A stretch of DNA of 64,000 nucleotides, from positions 124,001 through 188,000 of the forward strand of contig CAVSMR010000017.1 of the NCBI GenBank assembly GCA_963729115.1. The letters run 5' to 3'. The notes beneath the pieces are model-generated. The model had not been told where the DNA came from. It searched no databases and worked only from the letters and a program-made list of their open reading frames with translations. Position numbers and translations under genes: made by a program. This stretch comes from Actinophytocola sp963729115 (lineage in GTDB: Bacteria; Actinomycetota; Actinomycetes; Mycobacteriales; Pseudonocardiaceae). Below are positions 34,689-44,081 of this stretch, one piece after another (position 1 is the stretch's first letter; the number at the start of each line of letters is the position of its first letter).

Positions 34689-35951
34689 TTACGCGCCGAA
34701 CACCGGAGGATAGGCGGGCGGGAGGTCGTCGAACAGGTCCAGGCCCTCGTCGTACTTGTTGGTGTGCTCGCCGTCCTCTTCGCCGTTGGCGCCGTGGCCC
34801 ATCGGCATGCCACCGAAGCCACCCGCGCCACCGCGCGTGCCACCGGGGCCGCCGAGCACGCCACCACCCGGGCCACCGGCCACACCACCGGGCCCGCGGC
34901 CGGCTAGCCCACCCGCGCCCATCTCGGCCGCCGCGCCGGCGGCACCACCCGCGGCACCGGCGCCGCCGGGGAAGCCCGCGCCGAAGCCGGACCCGTTGCG
35001 GAAGGAGTCCGCGCCGCCGTTCAGGCTGCCGGGACCGCCGCCGAAGCCGGTCGGCCCGCCGGGGCCGTTGCCGAAGCCACCCGGGCCGTTCGAGCCGAAC
35101 GACGGGTCGACGAAGCCCGCGGGCGTGGTCGAGCCGTTGCCGCTCGGCGAGGAGCCCACGCCGGTGCCTGGCCCTGCGAAGCCGGGGCCGGCCGCGCCAC
35201 CGCCGCCCGCGCCACCACCCGCGCCGCCGGAGGTGTCCGTCGGCGTGAACGGCGGCTGGTCCTTCGTGGTCGGCCCGGCATCGGTGAACTGCGGCATCTC
35301 GTCGTGCACGTTCCTGCTGTGCGACTCGTACTCCTCCATCACGGCCACGGCCTCGGCCTTGCGGGCGTGCGCCTGCTGCTGGCTGACCATGCCGTCGGAG
35401 GTGAGCTGCTTGAGGAAGACCGCGTCGGCCGGGCCGCCGGTCGTCATGACCGTGTAGCCGTCCCGGAAGCGCTGCTCGGCCGTGGTGAAGGCCGGGTCGG
35501 GCATGTGCCGCTGCGCGTGCGCGACGGCGTCGGTGTAGTCGGACATGTTGGCCGCGACCTTGCCGGCCGTGTGGCTCGCCTCGCCCGCCCACTGCATGAG
35601 CCGGGTGGTGGAGGCGCCCGCGTTCACCGCCGCCTGGCCCTGCCAGCCGGTCATGACCTGCTCCATGACCTTCTGGACCTGCGTCGTCGTCTTCTCGATG
35701 TTGCCCGACAGGTCCTTCCAGGCCTCGGCGCGCTCGTACATCTGGCGCGGTTCGGCCTTCATGATCATGTTGTAGAGCTCGTAGTGCTGGTAGGCGTTCC
35801 AGTTCGCCTTGCCGAACTGGCCCGGCCGCCGGTTGCGCCGCTTCTGCTCGCGGTGCTTGGCCATCGTGACCCGCTGGTCATGGCTCAGCTTGTGCTTCTC
35901 ACCCCAGGTCTTGTTGAGGCGGTCGCGGTTGTAGTCGTCCGGCACGTTCAT
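34689..35951 (-). CDS. PPE-domain-like / WXG secreted protein with Gly-rich tail
   Basis: The 420-residue protein has a helical N-terminal 200 residues with WNAYQHYELYNMI and a TGWQGQAAV WXG turn near residue 102, matching the PPE/WXG100 superfamily used as type VII substrates. Residues 235-390 are Gly/Pro-rich low complexity (GGPGG-type repeats), ending in an acidic DLFDDLPPAYP tail. It overlaps the upstream gene by one base (TGATG). It is probably exported as a heterodimer with a neighbouring WXG-like protein. Confidence 0.75.
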   Translation of the reverse strand: MNVPDDYNRDRLNKTWGEKHKLSHDQRVTMAKHREQKRRNRRPGQFGKANWNAYQHYELYNMIMKAEPRQMYERAEAWKDLSGNIEKTTTQVQKVMEQVMTGWQGQAAVNAGASTTRLMQWAGEASHTAGKVAANMSDYTDAVAHAQRHMPDPAFTTAEQRFRDGYTVMTTGGPADAVFLKQLTSDGMVSQQQAHARKAEAVAVMEEYESHSRNVHDEMPQFTDAGPTTKDQPPFTPTDTSGGAGGGAGGGGAAGPGFAGPGTGVGSSPSGNGSTTPAGFVDPSFGSNGPGGFGNGPGGPTGFGGGPGSLNGGADSFRNGSGFGAGFPGGAGAAGGAAGAAAEMGAGGLAGRGPGGVAGGPGGGVLGGPGGTRGGAGGFGGMPMGHGANGEEDGEHTNKYDEGLDLFDDLPPAYPPVFGA

Positions 35952-36418
35952 CAGACGGCTCCCTCGCCGTTCGTGACCTGGTTGAAGCGGGAGACCGCGT
36001 CCCCGTCGACCCCGCGGTAGGTGCCCAGCGTGTTGGCGATGGCGGCGCGGACCGCGTCGATCTCCTCGATGTACTGCGCCAGCGTGCCCTGGACGCCTTC
36101 CTCGATGTCCGCGCGCTGCATGAACGCCTTGCGCATCGCGCCGGTGACCGGGCTCGAGCCGTCCTCCAGCGGGCCGGTCAGCTCCACGGCCTTGGCCTGG
36201 TGCCCGGCGAGCTCGTCACGCAGCGACATCAACTGACCGTCGAGGACCGTGAGCTGGTCGAAGTCGGCCGAGATGCCGTCCATGTTCAGGCCGGCCGCCC
36301 CGTGTGACTGGGCCTGCCCAGCATGGATGTCGGGCCCTGGCTTGTGATGCCGGCCCTGCTTGTGCTCCGCGGAGAGGTGCTTCGCCTCCGTGAAGTTGTC
36401 CACCCGTTCGCGCCCCAT
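35951..36418 (-). CDS. small helical WXG-type partner protein
   Basis: 155 residues from ATG 36418 (GGAGG 9 nt upstream). The first 40 residues are His/Lys-rich and polar. The remainder is two long helices separated by a GPLEDGSSPV turn, the helical-hairpin plan of type VII substrates, though without a Trp in the turn. It is coupled to the PPE-like gene by a one-base overlap and may be its export partner. Confidence 0.6.
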   Translation of the reverse strand: MGRERVDNFTEAKHLSAEHKQGRHHKPGPDIHAGQAQSHGAAGLNMDGISADFDQLTVLDGQLMSLRDELAGHQAKAVELTGPLEDGSSPVTGAMRKAFMQRADIEEGVQGTLAQYIEEIDAVRAAIANTLGTYRGVDGDAVSRFNQVTNGEGAV

Positions 36419-36528
36419 GGGCCTAATCCTCCACCCCGGTTCCCAGCCTGTTGCGACCAGCCTGGCCATCCTGACGTGAGTGAGCCACCAAATCCAGCAC
36501 GGTGTGCACAACTGGTCACAAGCGTGAC

Positions 36529-36699
36529 TCAGTTGAACAAGCGCGCCGGCACCAGTAGCTGGGCAAGCTCGTCGGCCAGTGCGGACGAGCGTTCCAGCGC
36601 AGGTGTAACGACGTCCAGCACCGAAGGGATGCTTTCTTCGCCGGTCCGCTCCGGCCGCTCCTGTTCGATGGCGCACCTCCTCGGTCCGTTCCATTGCAT
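36529..36699 (-). CDS. small 56-residue protein upstream of the secretion island
   Basis: An open frame from ATG 36699 to TGA 36529 encodes 56 residues with a strongly amphipathic C-terminal helix (VLDVVTPALERSSALADELA). The ATG has no Shine-Dalgarno, whereas an AGGAGG lies 6 bp before an in-frame ATC, suggesting possible non-standard initiation or a mutated start. No family is recognised. It would be the first gene of the island. Confidence 0.4.
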   Translation of the reverse strand: MQWNGPRRCAIEQERPERTGEESIPSVLDVVTPALERSSALADELAQLLVPARLFN

Positions 36700-36792
36700 C
36701 CCCGCGGGCGCGCGGCGCCCCAGGACGGTTGCTCAGCGGGGCATGCCGACGACTCAGCCGGGCAACATCGGGGCCGAACTACGCTGGTCGGC

Positions 36793-37374
36793 GTGAGTCG
36801 CATTCCCCCGCGCTGGCCACCGGTCGATGTCGAGATCCCGGACCGGCACCCGGACGCGCCCGCGCCGGGCAGCAAGCTCGGCCCGCACTACGCGTACTGC
36901 TTCGGCTGCGGCGACGAGGTCGAGCACGGCCTGCACCTGCAGACCGAGGCGGGCGAGGACCGGACGATCCTCGCCCAGTTCACCGTCACCGAGGCCCACC
37001 AGGGCGCGCCCGGCCTGGCCCACGGCGGCCTGCTGGCCTGCGCGTTCGACGAGGCGCTGGGGTCGACGGTCGGTCAGCTGCTGCGCCGCCCGGCGGTCAC
37101 CGGCAAGCTCGAGACCGACTTCCTCCGGCCGGTCCCGGTCGGCTCGACCCTGTTCATCGTCGGCCGGCTCGACGGGCTCGCCGGGCGCAAGGTGTACGCG
37201 AGCGCCGAGGGCCGGCTGAACGCACCGGACGGACCGGTCGCGCTGCGGGCCCGGGCGCTGTTCGTGACGGTCGAGTTCAGCCATTTCATGGAGCACGGGC
37301 GCGCGGAGGACCTGCGCGCGGTCGCCGCCGATCCGGGCCTGCTGCGGGAACGCCGCTTCGACATCAATCCCTAG
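36793..37374 (+). CDS. PaaI-type hotdog thioesterase
   Basis: 193 residues with a hotdog fold: CFGCGDEVEHGL, then PGLAHGGLLACAFDEALG with the catalytic-helix Gly-Gly and Asp. It probably hydrolyses an acyl-CoA whose identity is unknown. GTG 36793 lacks a Shine-Dalgarno, but TACGCT ends exactly 7 bp upstream, indicating leaderless transcription. It is followed 7 bp later by the metallophosphoesterase gene, so the two are probably co-transcribed. Confidence 0.85.
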   Translation: MSRIPPRWPPVDVEIPDRHPDAPAPGSKLGPHYAYCFGCGDEVEHGLHLQTEAGEDRTILAQFTVTEAHQGAPGLAHGGLLACAFDEALGSTVGQLLRRPAVTGKLETDFLRPVPVGSTLFIVGRLDGLAGRKVYASAEGRLNAPDGPVALRARALFVTVEFSHFMEHGRAEDLRAVAADPGLLRERRFDINP

Positions 37375-37381
37375 GAGCGGC

Positions 37382-38566
37382 ATGTTCGGCGTGATCCTCG
37401 GCGTGCTGTTCGCGCTGATGCACTGGTACCTGTGGAAGCGGCTGGTCAAGGACACCACGCGGCCGGGCCGCACGCGCCGCGTGGCGACGGTCGTGACCGT
37501 GCTGCTGGCGCTGCTCGTGTTCGCGACGCTCACGCTGGGCCGCGAGGTCGACCCGGACCTCGGGCAGTGGTTCGCCTGGCCCGGGTACGTGTGGTTCGCG
37601 CTGCTGTTCTACCTGTTCCTGATCATGCTGCTGCTGGAGCTGCCGCGGCTGGCGCTGCGCGGCTGGGTGCGCCGCCGCCCGCTGGAGGCCACCGCGGCGA
37701 CGGCCACGGAGCCATCGCCGCCCGCCCCGGTCGCGGATCCGAGCCGGCGGCTGTTCCTCGCGCGCGGGGCCGGGCTGGTGGCCGGGGTCGCGTCGGCGTC
37801 GCTGGTCGGCAGTGGCCTGGTGAGCGCGCTGGGCACGCCGGACCTGTTGCGGGTCAGGGTGCCGCTGCGCCGGCTGGACCCGTCGCTCGCGGGTTTCCGG
37901 ATCGCGGTGGTCAGCGACATCCACCTCAGCGCGCTGCTGCGCCGTTCGCACACCGAGCGGATCGTCCGGATGATCAACGAGTCGTCGCCGGACCTGGTGG
38001 CGATCGTGGGCGACCTCGCCGACGGCACCGTCGCCGACCTCGGGGACGCGGCCGCCCCGCTGGCCGACCTGGCGCCGCGCGAGGGCAGCTTCTTCGTGAC
38101 CGGCAACCACGAGTACTTCGTCGACCCGGACGGCTGGGTGCGCGAGCTGGAGCGGCTGGGCGTGCACACCCTGCGCAACGAGCGCACGACGATCACCCGT
38201 GGCGCGGCGTCGTTCGACCTGGCCGGCGTGACCGACGTGAGCGGCCGCGCCCGGGACGACGGCCCGGACTTCGACCGCGCGCTGGCCGGCCGGTCCGCGA
38301 ACGGCCCGGTCGTGCTGATGGCCCACCAGCCGGTGCAGGTAGCGGAAGCCGCGAGGCGCGACGTCGACCTGCAGCTGTCCGGCCACACCCACGGCGGCCA
38401 GCTCTACCCGTTCCACCACGTCGTCGCGGCCGCGCAGCCGTCGCTGGCCGGCCTGACGAGGGTGGACGACACGTATCTCTACGTCACGCGGGGCGCGGGC
38501 TTCTGGGGCCCGCCGGTCCGCGTGGGCGCACCCCCGGACATCACGCTGATCGAGCTGCAGGCGTAA
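37382..38566 (+). CDS. membrane-anchored metallophosphoesterase (YkuE-like)
   Basis: 394 residues with three N-terminal hydrophobic helices. The third follows SRRLFLARG, a Tat-like twin-Arg context. The calcineurin-like domain then carries VVSDIHLS, VGDLADG, GNHEY and GHTHGG, the full two-metal ligand set. The catalytic part should face outward, acting on an unknown phosphoester such as a lipid head group. A terminator hairpin follows 4 bp after the stop. Confidence 0.9.
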   Translation: MFGVILGVLFALMHWYLWKRLVKDTTRPGRTRRVATVVTVLLALLVFATLTLGREVDPDLGQWFAWPGYVWFALLFYLFLIMLLLELPRLALRGWVRRRPLEATAATATEPSPPAPVADPSRRLFLARGAGLVAGVASASLVGSGLVSALGTPDLLRVRVPLRRLDPSLAGFRIAVVSDIHLSALLRRSHTERIVRMINESSPDLVAIVGDLADGTVADLGDAAAPLADLAPREGSFFVTGNHEYFVDPDGWVRELERLGVHTLRNERTTITRGAASFDLAGVTDVSGRARDDGPDFDRALAGRSANGPVVLMAHQPVQVAEAARRDVDLQLSGHTHGGQLYPFHHVVAAAQPSLAGLTRVDDTYLYVTRGAGFWGPPVRVGAPPDITLIELQA

Positions 38567-38570
38567 CCAG

Positions 38571-38603
38571 GCGCCGGCCACTCGGCGTGGTCGTGGCCGG
38601 CGC
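38571..38603 (+). terminator. terminator of the metallophosphoesterase operon
   Basis: GCGCCGGCCAC at 38571-38581 pairs with GTGGCCGGCGC at 38593-38603 across an 11-nt loop, immediately after the stop. Confidence 0.75.
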
Positions 38604-38899
38604 GGTCTTGGCGCAGTTCGGGCCAGCTCGCCGACGATGTCGAAGCTGACCGGTCGCGCTGACGTCGCTCCAGGCCATCGGCGACCAGCCCGTGGCGCCG
38701 CCGAACCAGGACGTGGACCACGCGAACAAGCCCATCCGCAGCGTGGCTGGCGCTGACCGAGCGCCTGCGCGACCTGCTGCGCGCACGCCCGGACGCGCAG
38801 CGGCCGCCGGGCGACCCGCCGGTCCCGCACGGCGTGGTCCTGCGGCTCGGGCTCGGCCTGGTCGGCGCCGGCCTCGTCGAGGGGTTCGCCGTCAGGTGA
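38604..38899 (+). pseudogene. remnant of a decayed gene
   Basis: No frame is open across this stretch, yet coding-like pieces occur in successive frames: QLADDVEADR, LQAIGDQPVAPPNQ, then WLALTERLRDLLRARPDA ending GLVEGFAVR at TGA 38899. This is best explained by a frameshifted fragment of an unknown gene. Its end overlaps the pknG stop. Confidence 0.4.
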
Positions 38900-41800
38900 C
38901 GGTGCGCGGGCGGATCGCGTTGGCCTTGTCGACCAGCTCGTGGCGCTGCTCGGGCGTGCTCGCGAGCCGCGCCAGCGCGCGGTAGCAGCGCTCCAGCCCG
39001 AACTGCAGCTCACGCTCGGCGAGCCGGCAGCCCAGCACGGCCCGCGTCTCCGAGCCCGCCGCGACCGCGCCCGGCCGGCCCGCGCGCACCCAGCCGTAGG
39101 CCGCCTCCAGCACCTGCGCCGACAGGGTCGTGCGCCGCTCCGCGTCCAGTGCCAGCCGCTCCAGCCGCCGGGCCGCGTCGTGCAGGTCGTGCTCGCCGAC
39201 CTGGGCCGCCGGGTCGGTCTTGATCTTGATGGCCGCGACCTGGGCGGCGACGTGGTGGCTGGACGTGTCCGGCACCGCCTCGAGCACCTCGATCGCGCTG
39301 ACCCGCCCGCCCTGCGCGAGGTACACCCGCGCCAGGCCGAACGCGGCGCTGACCCACGCGTGGTCGGTGCGCCACACGAGCTCGTAGTAGCGCGCGGCCC
39401 AGAAGTAGTTGCGGGCGTGCTCGGCGCTGATCGCGAGCGCGAGCTTCGGCGGGATCTCACCCGGCACGGCGTCGTACACCTTGTCGAACGCCGCCGTCGC
39501 GTCGGCCGGCCGCCGGGCCGCGATCGCGATGAGGCCCTCGTACCAGTCGGGCCGCCAGTCCGCCGGGTCGGTCACCAGGCGGCGCGCCGCGTCGAGCTCC
39601 GCCGCGGCCGCCCGCAGGTCGCCCTGTTCCAGCTGCGCGCGGACCATCCGCAGCCGCACCTCGATGGAGTCCTGCGGCGCGGACGCCAGCGCCGCGACCA
39701 GCTCGGCCGGCTCGGTGGTGGTGATGCTGGCGAGCGCGCTGGCCGCGTGGTCGCCGGTGTCGACCATCGGCAGCGGCAGGATCGACGCGACCTCGAGCGG
39801 GTCCGGCGAGGGCAGCGACCCGCCCTCGCCGACGACCATGCCGGAGCCGAACGTCCGCGTCTCCATGGCGAAGACGGCCGACGTGCCGGGCCGGGGGCGG
39901 CCGGTGCCGAGCGCCATCACCTCGCGCAGGACGCCGGTGAGCTGGTCGGCCATCTCCTCGGCGCCGGCGAAGCGCAGCACGGGGTCCTGGTGGGTGGCGC
40001 GCTTGAGGACCCGGTAGTAGGACCCGAAGAGCGCGAAGAGCGGCTCCTCCTCCGGGCCGGGCAGCGTGTACTTGTGCCGCGTGGTGTAGCCGGCGAACTC
40101 GATGGACAGGACGGCGAGCGTGCGGCCGACGGTGTAGATGTCGGACGCGACCGACGCGCCCTCGGTGGCGAGCTCGGAGGCGGAGTAGCCGAGGGTGAAG
40201 AACAGCGGGCTCTCGTAGTCGTCGGCCTGGCGGACCGCGCCGAGGTCGATGAGCTTGAGCTGCTCGCCGGACTGGATCACGTTGTCCGGCTTGAGGTCGC
40301 AGTAGAGCATGTTGATGCTGTGCAGGTAGCCGATGGCCGGCAGGATCTCCAGGCCGTAGGCGATGACCTGGCCGATGGGCAGCGGCTCGGCGCGGCCGGT
40401 CTCGCGGTGGTGGGAGAGGGCGAGCTGGCGCAGCGACTGCCCGCCGACGTACTCCATGACGATGTAGCCGACGAGGTTGCCGGTGTTCGGGTCCGGGTGC
40501 TGGACGAAGTTGTAGATGCGGACGACGTTCGGGTGCTCGACCTCGGCGAGGAACCGCCGCTCGGCGACCGCGGACGCCATCGACGTCGCGTCCCCGGTGT
40601 CGATCATGCCCTTCAGCACGACCCACCGGTCGGAGACGTTGTGGTCCTTGGCGAGGTAGATCCAGCCGAGGCCGCCGTAGGCGAGGCAGCCGAGCACCTC
40701 GTACTGCCCACCGACGAGGTCCCCGCGGAACAGTCGCGGCCGGAAGTTGAACGGCGTGCCGCACCCGGCGCAGCTGCCCTCGGGCGCGCCGGGCTCGCCG
40801 CCGGTGCCGCGGCCGACCTCGGCGCCGCAGTTGGAGCAGAACCGCTTGTTCTCGCTGACCGCGGGATCGTCCAGCACGGCCGACGCCGGATCCTTCACCG
40901 GCACGACCGGCACCTCGACGAGGCCCGCGCCCAGCCGGCCCCGGCCAGACCCCCGCGAGGACGTCCGCCGCCCGGTGGGGAACGAGCTGGACCCCGTGCT
41001 GTGCGGACTCTCCTTCTCCGGCGCCTCGGCCAGCGAGGTGGTCGCCCCCTCCGCGGGCGCCGGGGTCGGCGGCTCGATGCTCAGCGTCTGGGGAGACTCA
41101 CCGAGCACACTCGTCGGCTGCGGCTCGTCGTCCTCGAGCGCGGTGGGCGGCTTGGTCCCGGGCCGGCGGGGCAGCACGTTGGGCATGGGGATCTGCTGAC
41201 CCCACAAGGGAGCCGGTGCGGCAGTGGACTGTCCGGCCTGGTTCCAGGTCGCGGGCGGGCCTTGCGGCGCGAAGCCCCCACCCGACCACGACTGGCTCGA
41301 TTGCTGCTGACCCGAGTGTGGTGGCTGCGGTGGCTGTTGCTGCGGTTTGCTGCGTGCCCTGGTGCGCCTGGCCCGGCTGCCCTGCCCTGGCTGGCCCGGT
41401 TGCGGCTGCCCCGGATGCCCCTGCGCTGGTGCGACTGCGGCTGCCCTGGCTGGCTCGGCTGGGCTGCCCGGTTCCGGCTGGTGCGGATGCCCCTGCGACT
41501 GGCTCGATTGCGCCTGCTGCGGCTGGCCCGGTTGCGACTGGCCCGGTTGCGACTGGCCCCACCGGCTGGCCCCACTGCCCCAGCGGCTGATTCGACTGCG
41601 GCTCCCCTGGTGGCTGGCTCGGTTGCGGCTGCTGCGGCTGGCCCCACTGCCCCTGAGCGGGTTGAGCTGATGTGGCCTGCACCTGATTCCACTGGCCAGG
41701 AGCGGGTTGCGCCTGGGCTGCCGACACCTGGCTCCATTGCGCATGGCTCGGCTGGCCTTGCGCCGCCTGCGCGAGACTCCACTGGGCCTGACCGCCCGGT

Positions 41801-43087
41801 ATCGCCGCGGCCTGCGCATGGCTCCGGAGCGGTTGCGGCAGGTGACCTGGCTCGTCCTGGCTTGGCAGGGCCTGGCCCGCCTGGCTCGCGGACTGCTCCG
41901 GTTGCCCCTGACCTCCTTGCGGCTGGCCAGACTGCGACTCCGGAGCCGGGCTCGGCCGGGCCGCGTCTACCGGCTCCGACTGGTCCTGCGCAGCCTGCTC
42001 CTCAGCAGCCGGGCTTGCCGATGCGCGGCCGAAAAGGCGAGCCTGCGTCCGCTCCACCTCGCGCGCCTGCTCGGCCGACCGCGAGTGCTCCGCGGGCTGG
42101 GACGCGGGCTCCGGCACGCGCTCCGGCGCGGCCTGCGACATGCCCTCCGCCACAGCCTGCGGCTGGTGCTCCGGCGCTGGCTGCGACACGCCCTCGGAGG
42201 CAGGCTGCAGCGGTTGCCCCGGCGAGGGCTGCGACATGCGCTCCGCCACGGCCTGCGGCATACGCTCCGGCGCTGGCTGAGGCGGCTGTTCCGGCGCGGA
42301 CCGCAGCGTCGCCCCCGGCGCGGACTGGGCCGCCGACTCCGCAGCGGGCCGTGCGGCCGACTCCGGAACGGGCTCTGCTGTGGGCTGAGCCGCTGCCTGA
42401 GGCGCCGGTTGCGACGCCGACTGTGGCCCCGGCTGCGATGCTGCCTGTGGCGCCGGCTGCGGTACTGGCTGCGGCGCGGCCTGTGGTGCTGCCGGGGGCG
42501 CCGGCGTGCGACCCTGACTGCGGTGCCGACAGCGGCTGCCTCGGCGCGGCTGGCGCGCCCTGCGGTGCCGGCTGCTGCCTCGGACGCCTGCTGAGGCGCG
42601 CCCTGCTGCGACCCTGGCTGCGCACGGCCTGCGGTGCCGACAGCGGCGCGCCCTCCGGTGTCGGCTGCGCCACGGCCTGCGGTGCCGGCTGCGGCGATGG
42701 GTGCGGCGCGGCCTGCGAAGTGCGCCACTTCCTCAGCTGCGACGCCCACTTCATCTCCGCCCGGTCCTGGGCATCCTCATCCGCCTCGAGCACAGCCGGC
42801 GGGTCGGGCTCAGCCGACGCTTCGGGCCGCCGGTGCGCAACACCAGGGTCCGGGGGCGCGTCCGCCGGGCGGAACCAGCCCGTTCCGGAGCCCGGGTACA
42901 GCCTCGCCGCCGCCTCCTCGGCGACGCGCCGGAGCCGGGCCGCTTCCGCGGCGCCCACGCCGGAGTCAGCGCCAGAACCCGAGCCGGAACCCGAGCCAGA
43001 ATCCGACGGCGCCACGGCAATGCCGCACGACCGGCAGTTGCCGTTCACCACCTCACCGGAACAGCCCGGCCGCGGACAGTTGGCCAT
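38892..43087 (-). CDS. pknG: PknG-type serine/threonine kinase with giant, apparently frameshifted N-terminal linker
   Basis: The kinase part (38892-41561 frame) has a rubredoxin-like pair (FCSNCG and CAGCG), a kinase domain with VVLKGM, YCDLKPDN lacking the usual His-Arg, LIDLGAV in place of DFG, and a TPR tail, the PknG signature. The N terminus (MANCPRPGCSG, then CRSCG, from 43087) is in a different frame. Joining the pieces needs two single-base corrections, near 42506 and at 41562, giving about 1397 residues against about 750 in mycobacteria. It follows glnH directly. Whether the breaks are real or sequence errors is open. If real, only a shortened kinase is made. Confidence 0.8.
41300..42760 (-). 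repeat. Pro/Gln/Ala-rich low-complexity tract encoding the PknG linker
   Basis: On the minus strand, CAG, CCG, GCG-type codons alternate for about 1.4 kb and encode Pro-Gln-Ala repeats with regularly spaced Trp (QWSQVSAAQ, QWNQVQATSAQ, QWGQPQQP). Coherent composition moves between reading frames at about 42506 and 41562, with short paired excursions near 42570-42640 and 41345-41400. Confidence 0.75.
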
Positions 43088-43094
43088 GCCCACC

Positions 43095-44081
43095 TCAGTC
43101 CCGGTACTTCGGCGCCGGCGGCTTCGGGCGCGGCTCGCCCGTCCGGCCCAGCCACCGGTCGTAGCTCTGCCCCCACGCGCCGCTCGCCACGGACTGCTCC
43201 AGCACCCCGTTGACGAACCGCACCATGTCCTGATTTTCCTTCGGTATCCCGATCCCGTACGGCTCCTGCGTGAACCGCGGGCCGGTCATCTTCACGTTCG
43301 GGTCCTGCGCCACCATGCCCGCGAGAATCGTGTCATCGGTGGACATCGCGGCTACCTGGCCCTGCTGCAGCATGACCAGGCAGTCCGACCAGTTGTCGAC
43401 CTGTACCGGGATCGGGTTCGCCTTGTGCTCGGCGATGGTGGTGATCGACGTGGATCCCTTGGCCGCGCACACCTTCTTGCCGCCCAACTCGTCCAGGCTC
43501 GTCACCTTCGACGCGCGGTCGACCAGCAGCCGCTGGCCCGCCTGGTAGTAGATGGCCGAGAAGTTGATCTCCTGCCAGCGCGCGCAGGTGGCGGTCATCG
43601 TGCGCACCACGATGTCCACCTGCTTGTCCTTCAACGCCTTGATCCGGCCGGCCGACGTCACGACCTTGAACTGCACCTTGTTCTGGTTGCCGAAGATCGC
43701 CTTCGCGATCTCGCGCACCCGGTCGATGTCGAAGCCCTCGAGCGTGCTCGTGTTCGGGTTGCGGAAGCCGAACAGGAACGTGTTCTGGTCGACGCCCGCC
43801 ACGAGGATGCCCTTGTCCTGGATCCTCTTCATCGCCGTGCCGCCCGGCATCTGGCCCGGCGGCGGCAGCGGCCCCTCCGGGCGGAAGCTCGCGGTCGGAT
43901 CGCAGTCCGGCGCGGGCGCGGCGGACGTCGAGGGCGGCGCGGGGTTCTCCTCGACACCGACCGGCGCCGGGCGCTGCGCACTGTCCACTGTGGCCAGATC
44001 GACCGGCCTGCCGCCGGCGCAGGCCGTGACGCCGACGAGCAGCAACGCCAGCACCGCGACGCGGTTCGCCCTGACCTTCAC
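43095..44081 (-). CDS. glnH: GlnH-type solute-binding lipoprotein
   Basis: 328 residues with a signal peptide and lipobox (VGVTAC), then a periplasmic binding protein family 3 domain with KGILVAGVDQNTF and GFDIDRVREIAK, the amino acid-binding class. In mycobacteria GlnH senses aspartate or glutamate outside the cell and signals through GlnX to PknG. The conserved glnX-glnH-pknG order here supports the same role. GTG 44081 overlaps the glnX stop, and pknG starts 7 bp after the stop. Confidence 0.92.
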   Translation of the reverse strand: MKVRANRVAVLALLLVGVTACAGGRPVDLATVDSAQRPAPVGVEENPAPPSTSAAPAPDCDPTASFRPEGPLPPPGQMPGGTAMKRIQDKGILVAGVDQNTFLFGFRNPNTSTLEGFDIDRVREIAKAIFGNQNKVQFKVVTSAGRIKALKDKQVDIVVRTMTATCARWQEINFSAIYYQAGQRLLVDRASKVTSLDELGGKKVCAAKGSTSITTIAEHKANPIPVQVDNWSDCLVMLQQGQVAAMSTDDTILAGMVAQDPNVKMTGPRFTQEPYGIGIPKENQDMVRFVNGVLEQSVASGAWGQSYDRWLGRTGEPRPKPPAPKYRD

